Assembly: GCA_003133425.1 (NCBI GenBank)
Contig: PKXI01000244.1
Coordinates: forward strand, 3,046-10,229
From: Acidobacteriaceae bacterium
GTDB lineage: Bacteria; Acidobacteriota; Terriglobia; Terriglobales; Acidobacteriaceae
Direction: 5' to 3'
Length of the DNA: 7,184 nt
This document shows, one piece after another, positions 1-5,623 of the stretch (positions are counted from its first letter, which is position 1; every line of letters begins with the position of its first letter). Position numbers and translations under genes: made by a program. Below the pieces are notes generated by a model. It had not been told where the DNA came from. It saw only the letters and a list, made by a program, of their open reading frames with translations, and did no database searches.

Positions 1-16
1 CCCCCCCCCCCCCCCC
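1..16. repeat. Poly-C homopolymer run at the window edge
   Basis: Sixteen consecutive C residues open the window, followed by a C-rich stretch (AACCAACCCC) to position 26. Read on the minus strand, this is a G-tract lying beyond the 3' end of cheR. It may be a real low-complexity tract, or a sequencing or assembly artefact at a contig end: two-colour Illumina chemistry produces false poly-G read tails, which would appear here as poly-C. The sequence alone cannot decide between these. Confidence 0.9.
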
Positions 17-38
17 AACCAACCCCACAGTTTCTATT

Positions 39-66
39 CCCTAGTCCCTAGTCGCTAGTCCCTGTC
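39..66. repeat. Four-copy 7-bp tandem repeat downstream of cheR
   Basis: Consecutive heptamers read CCCTAGT (39-45), CCCTAGT (46-52), CGCTAGT (53-59) and CCCTGTC (60-66). The first two are identical, the third differs at one base and the fourth is degenerate. On the cheR coding strand the array starts one base after the TGA stop (70..68) and reads GACTAGG-like units. It contains no hairpin-plus-U-tract, so it is not a standard terminator. Its function is unknown. Confidence 0.8.
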
Positions 67-67
67 C

Positions 68-922
68 TCAACTCGGCAGCCTCGGCCTGAAGTAGCAAGT
101 GCCTCCGGCAAGAGTCGCGGTCCAAATCGAAGGATCGGCCGGTTGCTCGCTCGACCCCAGGAAGAGAATGCCGTCAGGACCCAACAGCCGATGAATGCCC
201 GCCAGCAGTGTCTTGCGCGTCTCATGCGAGAAGTACAGCATCACGTTCCGCAGGAAGATCACGTCGAATCGATCGCCCGCTCGATTGAACGGCAGAACTG
301 GCGCGCAAAGATTGGCCTTGCGAAAGTTGCAGAGTCTGCGAACCTCAGGCTTGATCACCCAGTCCTCGCCCACGTGATCGAAGTAGCGAACAACGAACCG
401 CGCTGGCAGCCCGCGATTGATCTCGATGCGGTGATAGCGCCCCGCCTGCGCCCGCTCAACAACCTCCGCGCAAAGGTCTGTGCCTTCAATGCGAAGCGCC
501 CAATTCACAAGCATGGGAAAATGCTCCTGCATCAGCATTGCAATGCTGTAGCCCTCCTGCCCCGTCGAGCATGCAGCGCTCCAAAAACGCAGGCTGCGCG
601 CGTGTTTGCGCGCCTCAATCAATTTGGGCAGCAGCTCAGTACGCAACAACTCGAAGGGCCGCGTGTCGCGAAAAAAACTTGTCTCGTTAATAGTCATTGC
701 CTCGGCAATCGCACGCTCGAGTGCCGGATCTTTTCTCGTGCGCAGATGGCGGACGAGTTCGTCCACGCGGCTCATCCCCTGGTTGCGCAGCAGCTTGGTG
801 AGGCGCGTTTCAAAGAGATAGTCGCGCGAAGGATCGAGCACATTCTGCGAATGACCGAAGACAAGTTGACGAAGATAGCCGTAGTCGGCGCTGGTCGCTT
901 GTTCCATCGTAGGTCGCTCCAT
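68..922 (-). CDS. cheR: Chemotaxis protein methyltransferase CheR
   Basis: CheR transfers methyl groups from S-adenosylmethionine to glutamates on the cytoplasmic domain of chemoreceptors, opposing CheB during adaptation. Numbered from the ATG at 922 (284 aa), the N-terminal helical domain covers about 1-85 and ends in the family motif TINETSFFRD (77-86). The SAM-binding methyltransferase domain follows: SAACSTGQEGYSIAM at 115-129, the acidic GTDL at 147-150, and FDVIFLRNVMLYF at 219-231. The length is normal for the family. Three starts are possible: GTG at 925 (overlapping the cheB stop as GTGA), ATG at 922, or ATG at 907, which has a GGAG nine bases upstream. The loop in the beta-subdomain (about 180-188) looks shorter than in E. 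coli CheR, which suggests the form that does not need a receptor C-terminal pentapeptide. It is the last gene of the operon. The family assignment is firm and the exact start is not. Confidence 0.96.
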   Translation of the reverse strand: MERPTMEQATSADYGYLRQLVFGHSQNVLDPSRDYLFETRLTKLLRNQGMSRVDELVRHLRTRKDPALERAIAEAMTINETSFFRDTRPFELLRTELLPKLIEARKHARSLRFWSAACSTGQEGYSIAMLMQEHFPMLVNWALRIEGTDLCAEVVERAQAGRYHRIEINRGLPARFVVRYFDHVGEDWVIKPEVRRLCNFRKANLCAPVLPFNRAGDRFDVIFLRNVMLYFSHETRKTLLAGIHRLLGPDGILFLGSSEQPADPSIWTATLAGGTCYFRPRLPS

Positions 923-2106
923 CACGACAACCCCGGGCGAACAGGATCACCGGAAAGCTGGCGGACTTCAGTATGCGCGCGACCTGCGATGCGCAGAATT
1001 TCAGGAGCGATGACGTCGAGCGGGAGCACTCTGTGAGCCAAGCCCGCGCCGGCCACTGCGCCGGGCATTCCCCACACCGTGCTTGATGCCTCGTCCTGGG
1101 CAAGCACGCTGCCTCCCTGCTCGCGAATTATGCGGCAACCAAGCATTCCATCCGAACCCATCCCAGTGAGCACCACCGCCAAAACGCCGGATCCGTAAAC
1201 TTTCGCCACAGAACGAAATAAAACATCCACCGCAGGCCGGCAATGATTCTCAAGCGGCCCCTGGCTCAGGCGCAGCGAGGGTGGCGCGTTGGGAAGCGAA
1301 GCAGCCAGCGCCTCCAAATGCCAGTTGCCGCGCGCGATGTAGATGTTACCAGCGCTCACCGGATCGCCTTCTGAAGCTTCGCGCACGCGCAGGTTGCAAC
1401 GACCGTTAAGGCGCTCGGCGAACAGACGCGTAAACAACTCCGGCATGTGTTGCACGATGAGAATCGGAAGTGGAAAGTTGGCGGGAAGCCCAGGGAGCAG
1501 AACATCGAGTGCCGCGGGGCCGCCCGTGGAAACGCCGATGGCAACAACTGCAGGAATTGAAGAGATCGAAAGCGATCCGTGCGGCGCGTTCGCGGGCAGC
1601 GCAACTGCTGGAAACAGCGGTATGCGCGCAACGCGGGGAAAGACCGGCTGCGGCTGCAACAATGATTGGTAGCGCGACTTTCTCGGCGATGAACTAGTGA
1701 GTGCATGAATTCTTGGAATCAGTTCCCGGGCCAGTGTGTGGACCGCGGCCTCGCGGCCGGATTGTCCTGACGGTTTGGTCACGTAATCTGAAGCGCCGCC
1801 GGCCAAGGCTTCAATGGTGACCTTTGCTCCGCGTTGGGTAAGCGAACTGCACATGATCACCGGCATCCTGTTCCCCCGTCTCCGCAACTCCCGCAGCGTG
1901 GTCAATCCGTCCATCACCGGCATCTCCACATCCAACAGAATCACGTCGGGGTGATTCAGTGCCAGACTGTTCAGAGCCGAGACGCCGTCAGCCGCGGTTC
2001 CCGCCACTTCTAGGTTGGCATCCGAGCAAACGACAGTGCGCAACAGGCTGCGCATCACGACCGAGTCGTCCACAATGAGAACGCGGATGCGGCGAGCGAA
2101 AGGCAT
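922..2106 (-). CDS. cheB: Chemotaxis response regulator protein-glutamate methylesterase CheB
   Basis: CheB removes methyl groups from chemoreceptor glutamates (and deamidates glutamines in many species) once phosphorylated by CheA. The 394-aa protein has the full two-domain layout. The receiver domain spans about 1-125, with acidic residues D13/D14, phospho-acceptor D59 in VILLDVEMPVMDG, the switch Ser at 87 or 88 and K111 in YVTKP. A Pro/Ser-rich linker covers about 135-182. The methylesterase domain spans about 185-375, with the apparent catalytic triad S193 (GVSTGGP), H220 (VQHMP) and D319 (LTGMGSDG), plus the conserved RPAVDVLF at 290-297. The ATG start follows the cheY stop by 3 bases and has AGGA seven bases upstream, inside the end of cheY. 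Its TGA stop overlaps the cheR start region. Everything needed for activity appears intact. Confidence 0.97.
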   Translation of the reverse strand: MPFARRIRVLIVDDSVVMRSLLRTVVCSDANLEVAGTAADGVSALNSLALNHPDVILLDVEMPVMDGLTTLRELRRRGNRMPVIMCSSLTQRGAKVTIEALAGGASDYVTKPSGQSGREAAVHTLARELIPRIHALTSSSPRKSRYQSLLQPQPVFPRVARIPLFPAVALPANAPHGSLSISSIPAVVAIGVSTGGPAALDVLLPGLPANFPLPILIVQHMPELFTRLFAERLNGRCNLRVREASEGDPVSAGNIYIARGNWHLEALAASLPNAPPSLRLSQGPLENHCRPAVDVLFRSVAKVYGSGVLAVVLTGMGSDGMLGCRIIREQGGSVLAQDEASSTVWGMPGAVAGAGLAHRVLPLDVIAPEILRIAGRAHTEVRQLSGDPVRPGLS

Positions 2107-2109
2107 CGC

Positions 2110-2478
2110 TCAGTCCTGGACCAGGCCGAGCATGGCGAGTTTTTCTTTGAGAGCCTCATCGTCGAATGGTTTCATCAGGTACTCGTCAGCTCCGGCCTCT
2201 AGCGCGCGCAGGATGAAGTCGTTCTCGGCCTCGGTGGTCACCATCATCACCTTGATGCCGTTGAAGCCCTCGGCACGCAATTCCTTCAGCATCTCCAGCC
2301 CATTCATTACCGGCATGTTCCAGTCCAGCAGCGCAAGATCGAAAATTTGGCCGCCATGCAGCCGGTCGAGCCCGGCCTGTCCATCGGCCGCCTCCTCGCA
2401 CTCGATTCCCTTTTCCTGGAGCAGGCCGCGCAGATACCCTCTTACGAAGCGGGAATCGTCGACAATGAGCGCTCGCAT
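2110..2478 (-). CDS. cheY: CheY-type single-domain response regulator
   Basis: This is a 122-aa stand-alone receiver domain with no output domain. By family knowledge, CheY phosphorylated by CheA binds the flagellar switch and changes motor rotation. Visible residues are the acidic pair D7/D8 (IVDDS), phospho-acceptor D52 in LLDWNMPVMNG, T81 in MVTTEAE (equivalent to E. coli T87), Y100 (equivalent to Y106) and K103 in LMKPF. The reading frame stays open upstream to 2556, but the ATG at 2478 is chosen because GGAGGT sits five to six bases before it and MRALIVDDS is the normal receiver N-terminus. The extra 26 upstream residues have no receiver character. It lies between cheW and cheB in the operon, and the TGA stop is 3 bases before cheB. 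No CheZ or CheC phosphatase is in the window. A role as the main motor regulator is inferred from context. Confidence 0.95.
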   Translation of the reverse strand: MRALIVDDSRFVRGYLRGLLQEKGIECEEAADGQAGLDRLHGGQIFDLALLDWNMPVMNGLEMLKELRAEGFNGIKVMMVTTEAENDFILRALEAGADEYLMKPFDDEALKEKLAMLGLVQD

Positions 2479-2484
2479 GGTTAC
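2479..2484 (-). promoter_or_regulatory. Region between cheY start and its strong Shine-Dalgarno (see 2483-2488)
   Basis: On the minus strand the bases before the cheY ATG read GGAGGTAACC followed by ATG. The GGAGGT core occupies 2488..2483, and the remaining bases are the spacer. This near-perfect match to the 16S rRNA anti-Shine-Dalgarno sequence decides the cheY start in favour of 2478 over the upstream in-frame starts. It is much stronger than the sites seen before the other genes in this operon. Confidence 0.85.
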
Positions 2485-2488
2485 CTCC

Positions 2489-2505
2489 GAGAAGCACAGC
2501 TTCTC
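2489..2505 (-). promoter_or_regulatory. Perfect 7-bp hairpin abutting the cheY ribosome binding site
   Basis: GAGAAGC and GCTTCTC form a perfect 7-bp inverted repeat around a 3-base loop. The 3' arm ends at 2489, immediately before GGAGGT (2488..2483) on the cheY mRNA. The Shine-Dalgarno itself is left unpaired, so the helix could keep the site open, stabilise a processed 5' end, or block readthrough of ribosomes from cheW. Which of these applies, if any, is unknown. Confidence 0.5.
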
Positions 2506-2623
2506 GCTACTCGCATCCAGCCGCCAGCTAGAGCATTGCTGCCTCGCGGCAATCATGCCTCAATGGTTCTCAACTGCTGGCAACTGCCAGACAAATACAA
2601 CGCTAAGAATTGAAGGCCAGAAG

Positions 2624-3103
2624 CTAACTCGCCTGGGCCTGACTCAAGCGCATTGGGTCGAGCCGCTCCGGATCCAACATGACCAGCAACTTGTCTTTGA
2701 GCTTGTACGCGCCGGCGAACAAGGCCTTACGGCGCTGGTCGAGAATTGAAGGGTTGGGTTCGTGGTCAGACGAGGAGACGGTAAGCACCTCTCCCACTGC
2801 ATCCACCAGCAGGCCGAAGCATCCTCCCGCGGACTCTAGCACCAGGATGTCCTGGGTGCCGTCTTTGGGAGGCAGCGCGAGCAACTGGCGCAGACTCACA
2901 GTGGTAAGCACATCGCCACGATAGTGGACCAGGCCGCCCACATAAGCGGGTGCGAGAGGAACAGGCTGCGGCCGCGCCGAGCCCACGATCTCAAGAATGT
3001 GGGTGATGGGCACGCCGAACCATGTCTCAGCCAAGCGCACCGAGCAAACTTCGAGAAGTGCCGACGCCTTTTCACTCCGATGCAATACCGCTGCTGTGCT
3101 CAT
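2624..3103 (-). CDS. cheW: Chemotaxis coupling protein CheW
   Basis: CheW is the adaptor that links chemoreceptor tips to the P5 domain of CheA in the signalling array. The 159-aa protein is one CheW domain with a short tail. Family features are the first strand segment ending WFGVPITHILEIV (28-40), the hallmark segment VHYRGDVLTTVSLRQLL (59-75) with the conserved Arg-Gly at 62-63, ILVLESAGGCFGLLVDAVGEVLTV (86-109), and the C-terminal KLKDKLLVMLDPERL (134-148). The ATG at 3103 is chosen because it overlaps the cheA stop as ATGA and has GGAG about eight bases upstream. An in-frame start at 3130 would only add nine residues inside cheA. The canonical Asn of the NxRG motif is His here. The assignment is firm. 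Confidence 0.96.
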   Translation of the reverse strand: MSTAAVLHRSEKASALLEVCSVRLAETWFGVPITHILEIVGSARPQPVPLAPAYVGGLVHYRGDVLTTVSLRQLLALPPKDGTQDILVLESAGGCFGLLVDAVGEVLTVSSSDHEPNPSILDQRRKALFAGAYKLKDKLLVMLDPERLDPMRLSQAQAS

Positions 3104-5427
3104 GCCACTGTCTCCGCAGTCCGGTTCCATTCGATCGGCGCGTTCTCGCCGGCAGGCAGGGGCTGCACGCCGCCCAGATCCACCACGCCGGTAACGCGCT
3201 CCTTGAGCAGGGTGACGCCGCCGGTGCGCTGGCTGGTTCCCGCTTCAAATAAGTCACCGCCAGAAGCCACATCCAGCACGTGCGACACCGCGATGCCCAC
3301 ATGGCGATTGCCTTGGCGGCAGACGACCACAATAATCTGGGCTTCATCGCCGCGTTGTGCAGCGCAATCAGCTTGAGCCGCAGCCAGAACTCCACCCGAA
3401 TCTTCGACCGGCATCAATTGACCTTCAAAGTTGAGCACCGGCCGATAACCGATGTACTCGATGCGCGAGAGCGGGAGTTGCTCGATGCGCAGCACGTCGG
3501 CCAGCGGCACCGCGGCACGGCGCCCAGCAGCCTCGACCAGCAGATACTCCATACCCTTGGCTGCGCCAGTCTCCTCTTCTTCTCCCGGTGCAAGCGCGAT
3601 ATCTTCATCAGTGGTGATGGTCACCCCTGCTCTCATCGCGATGGCTCCGGGGTCGAGAATCATGGCCAGATCAGCATTGCCCAGCACCGTTGCGCCGGAG
3701 TAGAGGCCAATGTCCTTGAGCACGGCGGAGAGCGGTTTGACGACAATCTCTTCCGGGTCGGCGAGCCCGTCCACCACGAGGCCGAAGCTGCGGCCATCGG
3801 CGTCCAGCACGGCGATAAAGTTGTCCTGTTCGGAAGTTGAATTACGGCACCCGCCAGGCATCAGCAGCTGGTCAAGAAACACCAGCGGGAGCAGTTTGCC
3901 GCGGAGGCGGTAGAGCGGAGCGCCTTCCATCCATTCGATGGCCTTGGCGGCCTGCTCCGGGGGAATGTGGACCAGTTCAGAGAGCGATCCCTGGGGCAAT
4001 GCGAAGCTCTGATTCACGCTGCGCACAATGAGGGCGGGAATAATCGCCAGCGTAAGCGGAATGCGCAGCCGCAGCGTCGTTCCCTTGCCGGTGCGGGAGT
4101 CGATCTCGACCTTGCCGCCGATCTTTTCCACGTTGGTGCGGACGACGTCCATGCCAACGCCGCGTCCGCTGACATTGGTAACAGCAGCGGCAGTAGAGAA
4201 GCCGGGCAAAAAGACGAGTTGCAGCAGTTCGCGCTCGCCCAGTTGCGCCGCACGCTCGGGCGTAATGACGCCGCGTTCAATAGCCTTCTGCCGCACCTTT
4301 TCCACAGCAATGCCGGCGCCATCGTCAGAGACTTCGATGATGACGTGGCTGCCCTCGTGACTGGCGCGCAGTTTGAGCGTTCCCTCGGGATCCTTGCCCG
4401 CGGTCTGGCGCACTTCGGGCAGTTCAATGCCGTGATCGAGCGAGTTTCTTACCGCATGCGTGAGCGGATCCTTGATGGCCTCAAGCAGGCTCTTGTCGAG
4501 CTCGGTGTCCTGGCCTTCAACCTGGAGGCGGACGCGGCGGCCGAGCGACTGCGAGAGGTCGCGCACAATCCGCGGCATCTTGGAAAAGATGTTAGAGACC
4601 GGCTGCATGCGCGCCTTCATGACGCTCTCACGCAGGTCGGCCGTTACCATATCGAGGCGGCGTGACAGCAGGGTCATGTTGGGGTCGGCTGAGGTAGCCT
4701 GCAGCACCTGGTTGCGCGTCAACACCAGTTCGCCCACTAGGTTCATCATGCGATTGAGCAGAATCACGTCGACGCGGAGTGTGCTTTCGGCGGCAGTGCC
4801 GGCGGTCTGGCCGCGTGGGCGGGAGGCATCCGTTTCGGTCTCGACCACAGACGATTTGGCGGCAGGGGCCGACGCTGCCCCAGGGGGCTCAGGAGCAGGT
4901 TTGGCAGCGACCGGAGCGGCTGGAATCGATTCTGGTTCAGCAGCCGCTGACGCCGGCTCAGCACGCACCGAAGAGGTGGGCCGCGGAGGAGGTGCGGTTG
5001 AGATCGAGGATGCCGATTCCGCTCCGGCCTTCATGCGAACGGGCAGCTTTGCTGGGGTCTGCAGTTCTTCCAGCCGTTCAATCAAGGCGGTGTCCTCGCC
5101 GTCGCCCTCGCTGGCCTCTGTCTCAATGGACTTCAGGATGGAACGGAGCCCGTCGAGCAGTTGCAGAAGGCCTGTAATGACGGGACGGTCGGCGTCCAGT
5201 TTCCCATCGCGCAGCAGGCCAAGCAGATTTTCGCCGCAGTGAGCCAGCTTTTCCAGCCGCTTGAAGCCCAAAAATCCAGTGGTTCCCTTGATCGTGTGTA
5301 CGGAACGGAATATGTCGCCCAGCAGGGCGGCATCGTGCGGCCGTGCCTCAAGATCCGTCAGGCACCGCTCCATCCGGTCCAACCCTTCCTGACTCTCGAT
5401 CAGGAACTCCCTTGTCAATTCATCCAT
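3100..5427 (-). CDS. cheA: Chemotaxis histidine kinase CheA with two C-terminal CheW-like domains
   Basis: CheA autophosphorylates in response to receptor state and passes phosphate to CheY and CheB. Numbered from the ATG at 5427 (775 aa): the P1 Hpt domain is about 1-105 with phospho-accepting H44 in RSVHTIKGTTGFLG. An Ala/Pro/Ser-rich linker at about 125-212 takes the place of a recognisable P2 domain. P3 dimerisation is about 215-282 (LMNLVGEL-like LNRMMNLVGELVLTRNQ). The P4 ATPase is about 283-457, with the N box HAVRNSLDHGIE (324-335), DDGAGI (368-373), FLPGFST (406-412) and GRGVGMDVV (421-429). P5 is about 459-598. A second CheW-like module follows at about 625-757. A GTG three codons upstream (5436) is an alternative start; the ATG is preferred because MDELTREFLIES is the usual N-terminus. 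Its TGA overlaps the cheW ATG. All kinase motifs are intact. Confidence 0.97.
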   Translation of the reverse strand: MDELTREFLIESQEGLDRMERCLTDLEARPHDAALLGDIFRSVHTIKGTTGFLGFKRLEKLAHCGENLLGLLRDGKLDADRPVITGLLQLLDGLRSILKSIETEASEGDGEDTALIERLEELQTPAKLPVRMKAGAESASSISTAPPPRPTSSVRAEPASAAAEPESIPAAPVAAKPAPEPPGAASAPAAKSSVVETETDASRPRGQTAGTAAESTLRVDVILLNRMMNLVGELVLTRNQVLQATSADPNMTLLSRRLDMVTADLRESVMKARMQPVSNIFSKMPRIVRDLSQSLGRRVRLQVEGQDTELDKSLLEAIKDPLTHAVRNSLDHGIELPEVRQTAGKDPEGTLKLRASHEGSHVIIEVSDDGAGIAVEKVRQKAIERGVITPERAAQLGERELLQLVFLPGFSTAAAVTNVSGRGVGMDVVRTNVEKIGGKVEIDSRTGKGTTLRLRIPLTLAIIPALIVRSVNQSFALPQGSLSELVHIPPEQAAKAIEWMEGAPLYRLRGKLLPLVFLDQLLMPGGCRNSTSEQDNFIAVLDADGRSFGLVVDGLADPEEIVVKPLSAVLKDIGLYSGATVLGNADLAMILDPGAIAMRAGVTITTDEDIALAPGEEEETGAAKGMEYLLVEAAGRRAAVPLADVLRIEQLPLSRIEYIGYRPVLNFEGQLMPVEDSGGVLAAAQADCAAQRGDEAQIIVVVCRQGNRHVGIAVSHVLDVASGGDLFEAGTSQRTGGVTLLKERVTGVVDLGGVQPLPAGENAPIEWNRTAETVA

Positions 5428-5448
5428 TGCGTCCACTCATCCGGCCGG

Positions 5449-5467
5449 CAGGGATGCAAGCTCCCTG
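5449..5467 (-). promoter_or_regulatory. Inverted repeat in the cheA leader
   Basis: CAGGGA and TCCCTG form a perfect 6-bp inverted repeat around a 7-base loop. It lies about 22 bases before the cheA ATG and downstream of the predicted sigma-28-like start point, so it would be in the 5' untranslated RNA. An adjacent palindrome, CCGGCCGG, occupies 5441-5448 and leaves only a weak ribosome binding site (GTGGA or GGAT) before cheA. It could be an operator or an RNA hairpin, or it could be chance in GC-rich DNA. Confidence 0.35.
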
Positions 5468-5488
5468 CGCAGCGAGCACTTAAGGCCT

Positions 5489-5515
5489 TTATCGGAAAGA
5501 AGCAGCCCAACTTGA
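5489..5515 (-). promoter_or_regulatory. Sigma-28 (FliA)-like promoter for the che operon
   Basis: On the minus strand, TCAAGTTG (5515..5508), an 11-base spacer and TCCGATAA (5496..5489) match the enterobacterial sigma-28 consensus TAAAGTTT-N11-GCCGATAA at 6 of 8 and 7 of 8 positions, with the exact spacing. Transcription would start near 5482, leaving a leader of roughly 55 bases before the cheA ATG. Flagellar sigma-28 commonly drives chemotaxis genes, which makes the match more believable. It is a prediction by eye. The window does not show that the organism has FliA. Confidence 0.6.
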
Positions 5516-5519
5516 GAAA

Positions 5520-5548
5520 CAGGGGTCACGCGGAAGCGGATCAGGGGT
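5520..5548. repeat. 7-bp direct repeats 22 bp apart in the divergent promoter region
   Basis: CAGGGGT occurs at 5520-5526 and again at 5542-5548. The 22-bp period is about two helical turns, so a protein could meet both copies on the same DNA face. They sit upstream of both the cheA-directed sigma-28-like -35 element and the cdd-directed -35 element. No known operator was recognised, and chance is possible. Confidence 0.3.
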
Positions 5549-5556
5549 TAACTCGC

Positions 5557-5584
5557 TTTGCACCGGGAGCATCCTTGATATACA
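5557..5584 (+). promoter_or_regulatory. Putative housekeeping-type promoter for cdd
   Basis: TTTGCA (5557-5562, 4 of 6 to TTGACA) and TATACA (5579-5584, 4 of 6 to TATAAT) are 16 bases apart. A TG at 5576-5577 gives an extended -10 (TGATATACA). Transcription would begin near 5591, about 33 bases before the cdd ATG at 5624. No good Shine-Dalgarno is visible in that leader. Confidence 0.45.
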
Positions 5585-5623
5585 GAAGCAGCGGAAATGC
5601 ATTAGCCTCAAGTTTCAGTCCCG

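Larger units (their letters stand above)
2479..2623 (-). other. Structured cheW-cheY intergenic spacer
   Basis: This 145-bp gap is the only sizeable break inside an otherwise overlapping operon. Read as mRNA (minus strand), it holds three short inverted repeats in order: CTGGC-AGTT-GCCAG at 2590..2577, TGCC-GCGA-GGCA at 2551..2540 (a GNRA-type tetraloop), and GAGAAGC-TGT-GCTTCTC at 2505..2489. The last ends directly against the cheY Shine-Dalgarno. No T-tract follows any of them, so none looks like a terminator. An internal promoter was not evident. Possible roles are mRNA processing or stabilisation, or setting cheY expression separately from cheA and cheW. These roles are inference. Confidence 0.55.

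Noticed and set aside
143..1036. 297-codon plus-strand open frame antisense to cheR and the end of cheB
   Set aside because: It lies opposite confidently identified genes, has no recognisable domain and has a composition expected from the reverse complement of GC-rich coding DNA.
2110..2556. Longer cheY reading frame (148 codons)
   Set aside because: The 26 extra residues precede the normal receiver N-terminus, run through the hairpin spacer and ignore the strong GGAGGT before 2478.
3967..4665. 232-codon plus-strand open frame antisense to cheA
   Set aside because: It covers the P3/P4 region of cheA on the opposite strand. The protein shows no family motifs and no promoter or ribosome site supports it.
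4460..5242. 260-codon Ser/Arg/Ala-rich plus-strand open frame antisense to cheA
   Set aside because: Its low-complexity composition reflects the Ala/Pro linker of CheA read backwards. No domain is recognisable.
5438..5440. Alternative ATG upstream of cheA (six-codon mini-ORF overlapping the cheA start)
   Set aside because: It is out of frame with cheA and stops after six codons. A leader-peptide role cannot be supported from this sequence.
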